Positions 8,462-17,480 of a stretch of DNA of 39,925 nucleotides are shown here, in pieces. The stretch's first letter is position 1. The number at the start of each line of letters is the position of its first letter. The notes below the pieces were generated by a model. The model had not been told where the DNA came from and searched no databases. It saw only the letters and a program-made list of their open reading frames with translations. Location: assembly GCA_019245115.1 (NCBI GenBank), contig JAFARZ010000032.1, positions 1-39,925 on the forward strand, read 5' to 3'. This DNA is from Streptosporangiaceae bacterium. Lineage in GTDB: Bacteria > Actinomycetota > Actinomycetes > Streptosporangiales > Streptosporangiaceae. The position numbers and the translations under genes were made by a program.

Positions 8462-8489
8462 CCCTGTGTGAGCCCGGGGGGTAGCACCA

Positions 8490-8518
8490 CCGACAACCCG
8501 CCATTAGCGACCTAGACT
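8490..8518 (+). promoter_or_regulatory. Candidate promoter for the small membrane protein gene
   Basis: CCGACA (8490-8495) and TAGACT (8513-8518) are separated by 17 bp, matching a housekeeping sigma-factor promoter. The predicted start point leaves a short leader that includes the GGGGAGG ribosome site before the ATG at 8544. Confidence 0.5.
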
Positions 8519-8543
8519 GGAAGTGAACCGCGGGGAGGTGCCG

Positions 8544-9137
8544 ATGTCCACCTATGACCAGATCGTCGGATTGCCGCTGTGCGCGGGATTGACCGGGCTC
8601 GGCCTCGTGCTGAGCTACCTGGTCATGCGCCGGCGCGGCTTGAGGTCAGGATTGCGCGGCGCGGCGTGGTCGCTGCTGCCGCTGGCCGCCTACCTCACCG
8701 GCGCGGTCAAGATGTTCTGGAAGATCGGCGTCGCCATCGGCGACTTCGCGACCGGTTTCGTGCTCTCGACCCGGGTCTGGTCGGGCATCGCGGTGGCCGG
8801 TCTGGCCGGTGTGCTGTTCCTGGTATCGGGCGGCCTGCGCCGTCGGCGCACGAGGGTCAAGCGCGGCGCGGACGCGGACGGGGTGGCCGGTGACGCGATC
8901 GCCGCGGCGGGCCGCCGCGCGACCCAGCCCCGCGCGACCCAGCCGGGCGGAACCCAGCCTGGCGCGACCCAGCCGGGCACGCTGCCGGCTCTTCCGGGTC
9001 GTGCTACCCAGCCGGCGAGTACCCCCCGTCCGGCTCCGGCCAAGCTACCGGTTCGCCGGAAGCCCACGGCCGACGACTTGGGGGACGACGACATGCGCGA
9101 CGTGGAGGAGATCCTGCGCCGGAGAGGCATCAGCTAA
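8544..9137 (+). CDS. Small actinobacterial membrane protein with TQP repeats
   Basis: This 197-residue protein starts from the ATG at 8544 behind a strong GGGGAGG site; an upstream in-frame ATG lacks a ribosome site. Three transmembrane segments are visible (about residues 10-30, 45-66 and 82-104), followed by a basic stop-transfer patch (RRRRTRVKRG). A proline/threonine linker has four 5-residue repeats (ATQPR, ATQPG, GTQPG, ATQPG), and the conserved-looking tail DDMRDVEEILRRRGIS closes the protein. Similar short three-helix proteins are sometimes annotated as cellulose synthase in actinomycetes, without catalytic motifs. I see no enzymatic motif here and assign no function. Confidence 0.8.
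   Translation: MSTYDQIVGLPLCAGLTGLGLVLSYLVMRRRGLRSGLRGAAWSLLPLAAYLTGAVKMFWKIGVAIGDFATGFVLSTRVWSGIAVAGLAGVLFLVSGGLRRRRTRVKRGADADGVAGDAIAAAGRRATQPRATQPGGTQPGATQPGTLPALPGRATQPASTPRPAPAKLPVRRKPTADDLGDDDMRDVEEILRRRGIS
8919..8978 (+). repeat. 15-bp tandem repeat x4 in membrane-protein linker
   Basis: Four in-frame 15-bp units (for example gcgacccagccgggc at 8934-8948 and 8964-8978) encode the TQP-type pentapeptides of the cytoplasmic linker. Confidence 0.8.
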
Positions 9138-9239
9138 GTCAAATCTCTTCTGATGTCTGATGCTCACCGGAAATTTGGTCTCACTTCCGTCGATCCAGTA
9201 CCGTAAGTCGCCAACGGCCACTCCAGTCACAGAAGTCTC

Positions 9240-9251
9240 ATGAGATCTCAT
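9240..9251. promoter_or_regulatory. Candidate operator palindrome ATGAGATCTCAT
   Basis: A perfect 12-bp palindrome that overlaps a second one (TCTCATGAGA). It lies about 20 bp upstream of the putative -35 of the importer operon. The binding protein is unknown. Confidence 0.35.
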
Positions 9252-9269
9252 AAGCTTGGCTCGGCCTCG

Positions 9270-9297
9270 TTGTGTGACAAACTGGCTCGACTTTAAT
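9270..9297 (+). promoter_or_regulatory. Candidate promoter of the ABC importer operon
   Basis: TTGTGT (9270-9275) and TTTAAT (9292-9297) are separated by 16 bp in the only clearly AT-rich stretch of this intergenic region. If used, it gives a leader of about 170 nt before the first gene. Confidence 0.35.
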
Positions 9298-9476
9298 CAC
9301 GATCGAGCTACGAGTGCCGTTCAGGTCTGGTGCCGGCTCGAGCAATAGCGCAGTCTCACTACATATAGGCCATGGCGTCCAAATGTGATGCCCAAAAGGG
9401 GTTGCGGAGGGTATCCAAACGGACCCTGGCCTTGTACGGAGAGTAACGGACTCCCTGGCAGAGATTGGGTCTTGCG

Positions 9477-10463
9477 ATGGCTGTGCATATCGATGTGGCG
9501 TCGGGTCCTGGCGGCCCGCCGGACGTCGAAGCTGGTCCCGAGGGCAAGGCCATCGAGGGCCGGTCGCTTGGCCAGATCGCCTGGATGCGGCTGCGCCGCG
9601 ACAAGGTGGCGATGGGCGGCGGCATCGTCGTCGTGCTCCTGATCCTGGCCGCGATCGTCGGGCCGCACGTCGTGCAGAGCCCGGACACGTTCCACGAGAA
9701 CCTGATCGATCCGACGTTCCAGCGCCCCATCGGCACGTTCGGCGGGATCAGCCTGGCCCATCCGTTCGGCGTGGAGCCGCAGACCGGCCGCGACCTGCTG
9801 GCCAGGATCGTGGTGGGTGCCCAGTACTCGCTGCTGATCGCGTTTCTCGCCACCCTGCTCTCTGTCATCATCGGCACCTTCTTCGGCGTCGTCGCCGGCT
9901 ACTTCGGCGGCTGGGTGGATACGATCATCGCCCGCGCGATGGACGTGTTCCTGGCCTTCCCGCTGCTGGTGTTCGCGCTGGCGCTGGCCGGCGTGATCCC
10001 GGACTCCTCATTCGGACTGTCCGGGAACACGCTGCGGATCGCTGTGCTCATCTTCGTCATCGGGTTCTTCAACTGGCCCTACATCGGCCGTATCATCCGG
10101 GGCCAGACGCTCTCCCTGCGCGAGCGCGAGTTCGTCGACGCGGCCCGCAGCCTGGGCGCGCGCGGACCCTACATCTTGTTCCGGGAGTTGCTGCCGAACC
10201 TCGTGGCGCCGATCCTCGTCTACTCGACGCTGCTGATACCGAGCAATATCTTGTTCGAGGCGGCGCTCGACTACCTGGGAGTCGGCCTGTACGTGCCGAC
10301 CCCCACCTGGGGGCAGATGCTCTCCAGCGCGGTAACCAATCAGTACTGGTATATCGATCCCGAGTACATGCTCGTACCCGGGATAACGATCTTCATCACG
10401 GTAATGGCATTCAACCTATTCGGCGACGGGCTGCGCGACGCGCTGGATCCGAAGACCCGGTAA
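9477..10463 (+). CDS. Oligopeptide/dipeptide-type ABC importer permease (DppC/OppC family)
   Basis: A 328-residue inner-membrane permease from the ATG at 9477; a TTG at 9465 is an alternative, and neither has a clear ribosome site. A cytoplasmic N-terminus precedes the first membrane helix (VVVLLILAAIVG). The usual periplasmic loop follows, with the DppC-type GVEPQTGRDLLARIVVGAQ block. The coupling EAA loop is EREFVDAARSLGARGPYILFRELLPN. It pairs with the DppB-type permease encoded at 12362. In this operon the C-type permease comes first, ahead of the binding protein, which is a less common order. Confidence 0.92.
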   Translation: MAVHIDVASGPGGPPDVEAGPEGKAIEGRSLGQIAWMRLRRDKVAMGGGIVVVLLILAAIVGPHVVQSPDTFHENLIDPTFQRPIGTFGGISLAHPFGVEPQTGRDLLARIVVGAQYSLLIAFLATLLSVIIGTFFGVVAGYFGGWVDTIIARAMDVFLAFPLLVFALALAGVIPDSSFGLSGNTLRIAVLIFVIGFFNWPYIGRIIRGQTLSLREREFVDAARSLGARGPYILFRELLPNLVAPILVYSTLLIPSNILFEAALDYLGVGLYVPTPTWGQMLSSAVTNQYWYIDPEYMLVPGITIFITVMAFNLFGDGLRDALDPKTR

Positions 10464-10514
10464 CCCGGTGGCGCGCGGCATCGGCATGGAAGATAACAGG
10501 AGGCGTTTCACAGC

Positions 10515-12281
10515 ATGAAGAGACGCAGCACACTCGCGGCGACTGCCGTCGGCGCGCTCGCGGCGCTCGTAATATCCGCTTGCAGCAGCAACGGCAGTAC
10601 CACCGCCAGTACAGGCGGATCCGGCGGCAGCACGGCGTCCTACAACGCTGGTGTCAGTCAGGTGGTCAACCCCTCCACCCAGAAGGGCGGAACCCTGATC
10701 TTCGACAGCCACGCCAGCCCGGACTCATTCGACCCTGGCAATACGTACTACGCGTGGGTGCTGAACTTCTCCCGGCTGTACTCCATGGCGCTGTTCACCT
10801 ATCAGTCGTGCCCGGGAAATTGCGGTCTCAACCTGGTTCCGGACCTGGCGACGGACATGGGGACGACCAGCAGCGACGGCAAGACGTGGACGTTCCACAT
10901 CAAGCCCAACATCAAGTACGAGAACGGCTCGGTTGTCCAGGCCTCTGATGTGAAGTACGCGATCGAGCGGCAGTACGACCGGTCCGTGATGTCGAACGGA
11001 CCGACTTACTATCAGGCGCTGCTCACCGACCCCAGCTATCCGGGGCCGTACAAGGACCGGGCCAAGAACCTGATGGGGCTCACCGCGATCGACGTGCCTG
11101 ACGCGACCACGCTGGTCTTCCATCTGCAGGCTCCGTTCCCGGACCTTCCCTACGTGCTCGCGTTCCCGAATTCCGCTCCGGTCCCGCCGAGCGCGGACAC
11201 CGGCAGCAACTATCAGCTGCACCCGCTGTCCACCGGCCCGTACAAGTTCCAGAGTTACCAGCTGAACAAGCAGCTCACGATGGTGCCGAACCCGGAGTGG
11301 AACCCGGCGACCGACCCGCAGAAGAAGCAGCTGGCCAGCAAGATCATCATCAACCTGAACGTCAACCAGGCTGACATCGACAACCGGTTGCTGTCCGGCG
11401 ACATCGATGTGGACGCGGCCGGCGTAGGCGTCGGGCCGACGGCTCAGGCGAAGATCCTGTCCAACCCGACGTACAAGGCCAACGCCGACAACCCGCTCAA
11501 CGGTTTCGGCCGGTTCGTCTACATCGACACCAAGGTGGCGCCGTTCACCAACCTGCACTGCCGTGAGGCCGTCGAGTACGCGGCCAACAAGACGACCCTG
11601 CAGAACGCCTGGGGTGGCCCGGTGGTCGGCGGTGAGATAGCGAGCACCGTGAACGTGCCAACCGTCGTCGGCTACCAGAAGTTCGACCTGTACGAGGCGC
11701 TGACCAAGCCAGCCGGTGACCTCACCGCGGCCAAACAGCAACTGTCGATGTGTGGCCAGCCCAACGGCTTCACCACCAACATGGCCTACCGGAACGACAA
11801 CCCGCAGGAGACCGCCGCGGCCACCGCGCTGCAGGCATCGCTGGCCGCGGTTGGCATCAAGCTGACGCTTAAGGGTTTCCCCGGCGGCTCGTACTACACC
11901 AACTTCGCCGGCGCTCCCGCCTACGTGCACTCGCACGACATCGGCCTGGCCGCTGGCGGCTGGGGCGCGGACTGGCCCAGTGGCTATGGCTTCCTGGACG
12001 CGCTCTCCAACGGCAACGCCATCGCCTCCAGCGGGAACGCCAACATCGAGGAACTCAACGACCCGGTGATCAACAACCTCTTCACCAAGTCGTCGACCCT
12101 CAGCGGTGGAGCCAGGAACGCGATCTGGCCGCAGGTCGACCACCAGATCATGACCGACGCGGGCATCCTGCCCGAGGTCTACCAGAAGGCTCTGCTGTAC
12201 CGACCGCCGAACCTCACCAACGCCTACGTGCAGACGTATTACGGCATGTACAACTACGTGGTCCTCGGCGTGAAGTCCTGA
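10515..12281 (+). CDS. Extracellular solute-binding lipoprotein, family 5
   Basis: A 588-residue substrate-binding protein of the peptide/nickel (SBP_bac_5) family. The signal peptide is MKRRSTLAATAVGALAALVISAC, with lipobox VISAC and lipidation at Cys23, followed by a Ser/Gly/Thr-rich tether. The family landmarks are present: GGTLIFDSHASPDSFDP near the N-terminus and KPNIKYENGSVVQASDVKYAIER. An AGGAGG site precedes the ATG. It captures the substrate outside the membrane and delivers it to the two permeases. The ligand, peptide or otherwise, cannot be read from the sequence. Confidence 0.94.
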   Translation: MKRRSTLAATAVGALAALVISACSSNGSTTASTGGSGGSTASYNAGVSQVVNPSTQKGGTLIFDSHASPDSFDPGNTYYAWVLNFSRLYSMALFTYQSCPGNCGLNLVPDLATDMGTTSSDGKTWTFHIKPNIKYENGSVVQASDVKYAIERQYDRSVMSNGPTYYQALLTDPSYPGPYKDRAKNLMGLTAIDVPDATTLVFHLQAPFPDLPYVLAFPNSAPVPPSADTGSNYQLHPLSTGPYKFQSYQLNKQLTMVPNPEWNPATDPQKKQLASKIIINLNVNQADIDNRLLSGDIDVDAAGVGVGPTAQAKILSNPTYKANADNPLNGFGRFVYIDTKVAPFTNLHCREAVEYAANKTTLQNAWGGPVVGGEIASTVNVPTVVGYQKFDLYEALTKPAGDLTAAKQQLSMCGQPNGFTTNMAYRNDNPQETAAATALQASLAAVGIKLTLKGFPGGSYYTNFAGAPAYVHSHDIGLAAGGWGADWPSGYGFLDALSNGNAIASSGNANIEELNDPVINNLFTKSSTLSGGARNAIWPQVDHQIMTDAGILPEVYQKALLYRPPNLTNAYVQTYYGMYNYVVLGVKS

Positions 12282-12314
12282 CCGTTGACGGCTCGAGCGT
12301 AGAGAGCAGGTGAA

Positions 12315-12354
12315 GGCGTCGCCGCCGGGCGGGTACCCGTCCGGCGGCGACGCC
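12315..12354 (+). other. Long perfect hairpin between binding-protein and permease genes
   Basis: The 14-bp arms GGCGTCGCCGCCGG (12315-12328) and CCGGCGGCGACGCC (12341-12354) are perfectly complementary, and the 12-nt loop itself contains the palindrome CGGGTACCCG. It starts 34 nt after the binding-protein stop and ends 7 nt before the next ATG, with no U-tract. Such structures in transport operons commonly stabilise the upstream mRNA or cause partial termination, which gives more binding protein than permease. Confidence 0.75.
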
Positions 12355-12361
12355 GCATCCG

Positions 12362-13369
12362 ATGATCTTCTTCATCATCCGGCGGCTGATCATGACCGTG
12401 TTCCTGCTGCTGGTGGTCAGCATGCTCACGTTCGCGATCTTCTTCCTGGTGCCGCGGCTGGGCGGGGAAACCCCGTATGAGCTCGCTGCGCAGTATGTGG
12501 GCCGCACTCCGATCCCGTCGGAGATCCATGCGGTCGAGATCAAGCTGGGGCTCGACGCTCCGATCTGGCTCCAGTACGGCCGTTATGTGAAGGGCATCGT
12601 CCTCGGCGTCCATTACAACAACGGCACCGACGTCAGCTACTGCCCGTTCCCGTGCTTCGGCTTCTCCTTCCGCAACGATCAGCCGGTGTGGCCGCAGATG
12701 ACCAGCGACATCCCGGTGACCGTCTCACTGGCCCTCGGCGCCGCGGTGCTGTGGCTGATCGGCGGGGTGGCGGTCGGCGTCCTTTCCGCGCTCCGCAAGG
12801 GGACCTTCTTCGACCGGCTCTCGATGGGCGTGGCGCTGGCTGGCGTGTCGCTCCCGGTGTTCTTCACCGGGCTGATCGCGCTGTATCTGTTCAGCTACAG
12901 ATGGTCGCTGTTCCCCAACGTGCATTACGTCGGCATCACCACCAACCCGGTGCAATGGGCGCGCAACCTTATCCTGCCGTGGATCACGCTGGCGTTCCTT
13001 TACGCGGCGCTGTATGCGCGGATCACCCGAGCGGGCATGCTTGAGACCATGGGCGAGGATTACATAAGAACAGCGCGCGCCAAGGGCTTGCCGGAACGGA
13101 AGGTAATCCTCAAACATGGACTGCGGGCCACGCTGACCCCGATCGTCACGATCTTCGGCATGGACCTGGGCCTGCTGCTCGGCGGTGCGATCCTCACCGA
13201 GAGCGTCTTCTCCCTGCCGGGCCTCGGCCAGTTCACCATCCTGGCCATCCAGAACCATGACCTGCCGGAGATCATGGGCGTCGTGATGCTCGCCGCGTTC
13301 TTCATCGTCATCGCGAACTTGATCGTGGACATCCTGTACACGGTCATCGATCCAAGGGTGCGGATCTGA
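12362..13369 (+). CDS. Oligopeptide/dipeptide-type ABC importer permease (DppB/OppB family)
   Basis: A 335-residue permease beginning MIFFIIRRLIMTVFLLLVVSMLTF, the normal DppB-type start with its first membrane helix. The EAA loop is EDYIRTARAKGLPERKVILKHGLR, and the C-terminus has the typical LGGAILTESVFSLPGLGQ segment and a final helix. No Shine-Dalgarno sequence precedes the ATG; instead the strong hairpin at 12315-12354 ends 7 nt upstream, so translation may be limited. The stop overlaps the next gene's ATG by one base (TGATG). Confidence 0.93.
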   Translation: MIFFIIRRLIMTVFLLLVVSMLTFAIFFLVPRLGGETPYELAAQYVGRTPIPSEIHAVEIKLGLDAPIWLQYGRYVKGIVLGVHYNNGTDVSYCPFPCFGFSFRNDQPVWPQMTSDIPVTVSLALGAAVLWLIGGVAVGVLSALRKGTFFDRLSMGVALAGVSLPVFFTGLIALYLFSYRWSLFPNVHYVGITTNPVQWARNLILPWITLAFLYAALYARITRAGMLETMGEDYIRTARAKGLPERKVILKHGLRATLTPIVTIFGMDLGLLLGGAILTESVFSLPGLGQFTILAIQNHDLPEIMGVVMLAAFFIVIANLIVDILYTVIDPRVRI

Positions 13370-14556
13370 TGCAAGCCGAGGATGCGGGCCGGATATCGCC
13401 CAGTGCCATGCTCGAGGTCCGCGACCTGCGAGTCCACTTCCAGACCGATGACGGGCTGGTCAAGTCGGTCGACGGTGTGTCGTTCACGCTCGATCGCGGC
13501 CGGACGCTGGGTATCGTCGGTGAGTCGGGATCGGGCAAGTCGGTCACCAGCCTGGGCATCATGGGCCTGAATACCGGGAAGAACGTGTACATCTCCGGTG
13601 AGATCTGGCTGGATGGCGAGGAACTGGTCAGCGCGCCGCCCACCCGGGTGCGTGAGCTGCGCGGCAGGAAGATGGCGATGATCTTCCAGGACCCGTTGTC
13701 CTCGCTGCATCCCTACTACACCGTGGGCAATCAGATCATCGAGGCGTACCGGCTGCACAATGACGTGAGCAAGCAGGTGGCGCGCAAGCATGCCATCGAC
13801 CTGCTCGGCCGCGTCGGGATTCCGCAGCCGTCGGTCCGGATCGATGACTACCCGCATCAGTTCTCCGGCGGCATGCGACAGCGCGCGATGATAGCGATGT
13901 CGCTGTCGTGCGACCCGGAACTTCTCATCGCTGATGAGCCGACCACCGCCCTCGACGTGACGGTGCAGGCGCAGATCCTCGATCTGATCTCTGACCTGCA
14001 GGAGGAGTTCGGGTCGGCGGTGATCATCATCACCCACGACCTCGGCGTCGTCGCCGAGCTGTCGGACGACATCCTGGTGATGTACGCGGGCCGGGTGGCG
14101 GAGTACGGCGCCGCCGAGGACATCTTCGGCGACCCGGGCCATCCGTACACCTGGGGGCTGCTGGGCTCGATGCCTCGGATGGACCGGGAGCGCACCGAGC
14201 GGCTGATCCCGATTCCCGGCACGCCGCCCAGCCTGATCCGGGTTCCGCCGGGCTGCCCGTTCCATCCGCGCTGCGCCTACACTGGCCTGACTGGCGGGCG
14301 TTGCGACACCGAGGTGCCGCTGCTGCGCGAGGTGGTGAACTTCGGGCACCACGCGGCCTGCCACCTGACCGACGACGATCGCACTCGGCTGTGGGCGGAG
14401 CTGTCCGCGGGCGTCGTGCCAGCGGAGGCCGAGATCCCGGCCGAGGCGAAATTCGAGCCCGGTACCGGCGTCCAGGAAAGTCCTCCCGATTACGAGAAAG
14501 GTTCCCCGGTGGGCGGGGCCGGCGAAACGGTGTCGCCAAGCGGAGCGGATTCATGA
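13369..14556 (+). CDS. ABC importer ATP-binding protein (DppD/OppD family)
   Basis: A 395-residue cytoplasmic ATPase with Walker A GESGSGKS (residues 51-58), Q-loop MIFQDP, signature FSGGMRQR, Walker [13 protein letters not shown] and H-loop ITHDLG. The C-terminal peptide-importer extension has the cysteine cluster [10 protein letters not shown], which in this family can hold an iron-sulfur cluster. About 60 more residues, acidic and low-complexity, follow after DRTRLWAEL. It overlaps the genes on both sides (TGATG at its start, ATGA at its end), which indicates translational coupling. Confidence 0.94.
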   Translation: MQAEDAGRISPSAMLEVRDLRVHFQTDDGLVKSVDGVSFTLDRGRTLGIVGESGSGKSVTSLGIMGLNTGKNVYISGEIWLDGEELVSAPPTRVRELRGRKMAMIFQDPLSSLHPYYTVGNQIIEAYRLHNDVSKQVARKHAIDLLGRVGIPQPSVRIDDYPHQFSGGMRQRAMIAMSLSCDPELLIADEPTTALDVTVQAQILDLISDLQEEFGSAVIIITHDLGVVAELSDDILVMYAGRVAEYGAAEDIFGDPGHPYTWGLLGSMPRMDRERTERLIPIPGTPPSLIRVPPGCPFHPRCAYTGLTGGRCDTEVPLLREVVNFGHHAACHLTDDDRTRLWAELSAGVVPAEAEIPAEAKFEPGTGVQESPPDYEKGSPVGGAGETVSPSGADS

Positions 14557-15635
14557 CCGAGCAGAACAGCGCCGTATCAGCCGCTCCCGCTACCGCCGCC
14601 GAGCAGCGGGCCAATGGCGCGCTGCTCACCATTCGCGGGCTGAAACGCTATTTCCCGGTGACCCGTGGCGTCGTGTTCCGGCATACCGTCGGCCACGTGC
14701 AGGCAGTGGACGGGATCGACCTGACCGTGGCGCAGGGCCAGACGCTCGGGCTCGTCGGCGAGTCCGGTTGCGGCAAGACCACCACCGGGCGGCTGATCAC
14801 GAGGCTGGACAGGCCGACCGGCGGGAATATCTTCTTCGACGGCGTGGACATCACCCACCTCAGGCAGGGCCAGATGCGCCCGCTGCGGCGGGAGATCCAG
14901 ATGATCTTCCAGGATCCGTACTCCTCGCTGAATCCCCGGCAGACGGTGGGCGCCATCGTCGGCGCGCCGTTCCGGCTTCAGCACATCAAGCCGCCGGGCG
15001 GGACCAGGCGCGCGGTGCAGGAGATCCTGGAGTTGGTGGGCCTGAACCCGGAGCACTACAACCGCTACCCCCACGAGTTCTCCGGCGGTCAGCGGCAGCG
15101 CATCGGGATCGCCCGCACGCTGGCGCTACGCCCCAAGCTGATTGTGGCCGACGAGCCGGTCTCCGCCCTCGACGTGTCGATCCAGGCCCAGGTCGTCAAC
15201 CTGCTCGAAGACATCCAGGAGGAGCTGGGCCTGACCTACGTGGTGATCGCGCACGACCTGTCCGTGGTCCGGCACATCAGCGACCACGTCGCGGTGATGT
15301 ACCTCGGCAAGGTCGTGGAAAGGGCGCCTCGGGACGAGCTGTACAGCACGCCCATGCACCCCTACACGGTCGCGCTGCTGTCCGCTGTCCCGGTGCCGGA
15401 GCCCGCCCGCACCGAGTCCGGCCAGCGTAAGCGCCGCGAGCGGATCAGGCTGACCGGTGACGTGCCGAGCCCGCTCAACCCGCCGCCGGCCTGCCGGTTC
15501 CACACCAGGTGCTGGAAGGCGCAGGAGATCTGCAGCACCAAGGAGCCGCCGCTGGCCGAACTCCGGCCCGGTCACCACGTCGCCTGCCATTTCCCGGAGA
15601 ACGCCCCGGACGCCGCGGCCGGAGGCCCAGGCTAA
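14553..15635 (+). CDS. ABC importer ATP-binding protein (DppF/OppF family)
   Basis: A 360-residue ATPase from the ATG at 14553, which overlaps the preceding stop as ATGA; the reading frame further upstream is only an open extension. Walker A is GESGCGKT (residues 69-76), with Q-loop [15 protein letters not shown], signature FSGGQRQR, Walker [14 protein letters not shown]-loop IAHDLS and the OppF-type cysteine-containing tail ([14 protein letters not shown]). It forms the heterodimeric motor with the preceding ATPase. It is the last gene of the operon and converges with the ABC-2 exporter gene 37 bp away. Confidence 0.94.
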   Translation: MTEQNSAVSAAPATAAEQRANGALLTIRGLKRYFPVTRGVVFRHTVGHVQAVDGIDLTVAQGQTLGLVGESGCGKTTTGRLITRLDRPTGGNIFFDGVDITHLRQGQMRPLRREIQMIFQDPYSSLNPRQTVGAIVGAPFRLQHIKPPGGTRRAVQEILELVGLNPEHYNRYPHEFSGGQRQRIGIARTLALRPKLIVADEPVSALDVSIQAQVVNLLEDIQEELGLTYVVIAHDLSVVRHISDHVAVMYLGKVVERAPRDELYSTPMHPYTVALLSAVPVPEPARTESGQRKRRERIRLTGDVPSPLNPPPACRFHTRCWKAQEICSTKEPPLAELRPGHHVACHFPENAPDAAAGGPG

Positions 15636-15672
15636 TTCAGCGCCGCGCAGTTGGCTGGCACCGCGCGGTAGG

Positions 15673-16437
15673 TCAGGCGTTTTCTCGCAGGAACACCCGG
15701 GAGCCCAGCCACAGGCAGACGATCGCCATGCCGACGGCCACCACGATGCCCTCGACCACGATCGTGTTGAGGTAATGACCGAGGTAGGCCTCGCGCATGG
15801 CGTCGATGATGTAGCGGAACGGGCTGATCCGGGCGACGCCTTGCAGCCAGCCGGGGCCGAGGGTCATCGGCAGGAAGATCCCGGACAGCAGCAGCAGCGG
15901 CACCACGATCGTGTTCACCATCGGCGCGAACGCGTCCTCGCTCTTCAGCAGCAGGCCGGCGGCGTAGGACACCGAGGCCAGCCCGATCGCTACCAGCACG
16001 ATGAACACGAAGCCGAACAGCACCGCGCCCACCGGTGCCCGCAGCCCGAAGGCCAGGCCGACGAGCACCAGCACCGCGGCCTGCACGACCAGCGTGACCC
16101 CGTCCCGTAGTACGCGCCCGGCCATGATGGCCAGCCTGCTCACCGGCGTGACCCGGAACCGCTCGATGACCCCGGCCCGCCAGTCGGCGATGATCGTGAA
16201 GCCGACGAACGTGGACCCGAACAGCCCGAGCTGGATGAGCAGTCCGGGGACGAAGAAGTCATAGGCGTTGCCGTTGCCGGTGCCCAGCGACGCGGCGGGC
16301 AGGTGGGTGAGCAGCGGGCCCATCAGGATCAGGTACAGGATCGGCTGGGTCAGCCCGATGATGACCCAGGCCGGGTTACGCAGGGCGAGCCGCTCTTGCC
16401 GCCGGAAAATCAAGAGCGTGTCATTGACAAACGACAT
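15673..16437 (-). CDS. ABC-2 type multidrug exporter permease (DrrB-like)
   Basis: A 254-residue membrane protein with six predicted helices. A cytoplasmic start (NDTLLIFRRQERLALRNPAW) leads into the first helix, and the ABC-2 signature region lies around FTIIADWRAGVIERFRVTPVSRLAIMAGRVLRDG. The C-terminal half has LLLLSGIFLPMTLGPGWLQGVARISPFRYIIDAMR, typical of daunorubicin-resistance-type permeases. It lies 5 bp after the ATPase gene and forms an exporter with it. The exported compound is unknown. Confidence 0.93.
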   Translation of the reverse strand: MSFVNDTLLIFRRQERLALRNPAWVIIGLTQPILYLILMGPLLTHLPAASLGTGNGNAYDFFVPGLLIQLGLFGSTFVGFTIIADWRAGVIERFRVTPVSRLAIMAGRVLRDGVTLVVQAAVLVLVGLAFGLRAPVGAVLFGFVFIVLVAIGLASVSYAAGLLLKSEDAFAPMVNTIVVPLLLLSGIFLPMTLGPGWLQGVARISPFRYIIDAMREAYLGHYLNTIVVEGIVVAVGMAIVCLWLGSRVFLRENA

Positions 16438-16442
16438 GGGTG

Positions 16443-17456
16443 CTACTCCTTTCCCGCGGTCTGCAACGCTGGCTCGGCCGCCGCGTGTGGCGAATCGTCG
16501 CGAAGCGAGCGCCCGGTCAGGGTCAGGAAGACGTCGTCAAGCGTCGGCCTGGCGAGGTTGATGGAGTGCAGCGTGATCCCGGCGTTGTCGAGCACCCGCA
16601 GGAGCAGCGGCAGCGCTTCCTCACCGTGTTCCACCGTCAGCTTTAGCGCGTCGTCGGTCGTGCTGATCTCGCGGACCAGTGGCTGGCCGCCCAGCAGTTC
16701 GGTGGCCTCCTCCGGCGCGCAGTTGACCCGGAGGGTCACCACGTCGCCCGAGATGCGCCGCTTGAGCTCGTCGGGAGTGCCCTCGGCCACGATGACGCCG
16801 TTGTCGATGATGAATACCCGGTCACACAGGATGTCCGCTTCCTCCAGGTAGTGCGTGGTGAGGAAGATCGTGGTGCCGAGCTCTGAACGTAGCCGCCCGA
16901 TGTGCTCCCACAGGTTGCTCCGGCTCTGCGGGTCGAGGCCCGTTGTCGGCTCGTCGAGGAAGACCAGCCGCGGGTTGTGGACCAGGCCGAGCGCTATCTC
17001 CAGCCGTCGGCGCTGGCCGCCGGAAAGGGTTTTCACCAGCCGCTTCTCGAGCCCGCTCAGGTCGAGCTGCGCGGTCAGCGTGGCGGCCCGCCTGGTGCCT
17101 TCGGCCTTGTCGATGTGGTAGAGCGCGGCCTGGTCGGTGAGTTCCTCGCCGACCAGGCAGGCCGGATCGGTACCGCCCATGGTCATCCCGATGGCCTGCG
17201 GCACGTAGCCGATCCGCTTGCGGACGCCGACCGGGTCTCGGAGCAGGTCCGCTCCCGCCACCGTGGCCGTGCCGGCCGTGGGGCTCAGCAGCGTCGTGAG
17301 CATCCGCAGCGTCGTGGTCTTACCCGCGCCGTTGGGCCCGAGGAACCCGACGATCTCGCCGTCGGCGACGGTGAGGTCCACGCCGCGGACCGCCTCGACC
17401 GTCCGTTTCCGGCTCGTAAAGGTGCGCGCGAGCCCTCGCGCTTCGATGATCGCCAT
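16443..17456 (-). CDS. Daunorubicin-resistance-type ABC exporter ATP-binding protein (DrrA-like)
   Basis: A 337-residue ATPase with Walker A GPNGAGKT (residues 40-47), signature LSGGQRRRLEIA, Walker B RLVFLDEPTTGLD and H-loop TTHYLEEAD. The C-terminal domain (about residues 230-330) carries LARPTLDDVFLTLTGRSLRDD, the DrrA-specific tail needed for permease contact in the characterised member. It lies between the padR gene (24 bp upstream) and the permease gene (5 bp downstream), forming a three-gene regulated exporter unit. Confidence 0.94.
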   Translation of the reverse strand: MAIIEARGLARTFTSRKRTVEAVRGVDLTVADGEIVGFLGPNGAGKTTTLRMLTTLLSPTAGTATVAGADLLRDPVGVRKRIGYVPQAIGMTMGGTDPACLVGEELTDQAALYHIDKAEGTRRAATLTAQLDLSGLEKRLVKTLSGGQRRRLEIALGLVHNPRLVFLDEPTTGLDPQSRSNLWEHIGRLRSELGTTIFLTTHYLEEADILCDRVFIIDNGVIVAEGTPDELKRRISGDVVTLRVNCAPEEATELLGGQPLVREISTTDDALKLTVEHGEEALPLLLRVLDNAGITLHSINLARPTLDDVFLTLTGRSLRDDSPHAAAEPALQTAGKE

Positions 17457-17480
17457 CCCGCCTCTTCCGTGCCCGTCTCC

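Larger units (their letters stand above)
9138..9476. other. Intergenic region upstream of the ABC importer operon
   Basis: About 340 bp without a convincing gene and visibly more AT-rich than its surroundings, as expected of a regulatory region. It contains overlapping perfect palindromes TCTCATGAGA (9236-9245) and ATGAGATCTCAT (9240-9251), then a possible promoter at 9270-9297. A long leader to the first importer gene would follow. No transcription-factor gene is adjacent. Confidence 0.6.

Noticed and set aside
15643..15668. Inverted repeat CCGCGC/GCGCGG between the convergent importer and exporter genes, as a bidirectional terminator.
   Set aside because: Only 6-bp arms with a 14-nt loop in very GC-rich DNA, and no T-run. 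It is too weak to call.
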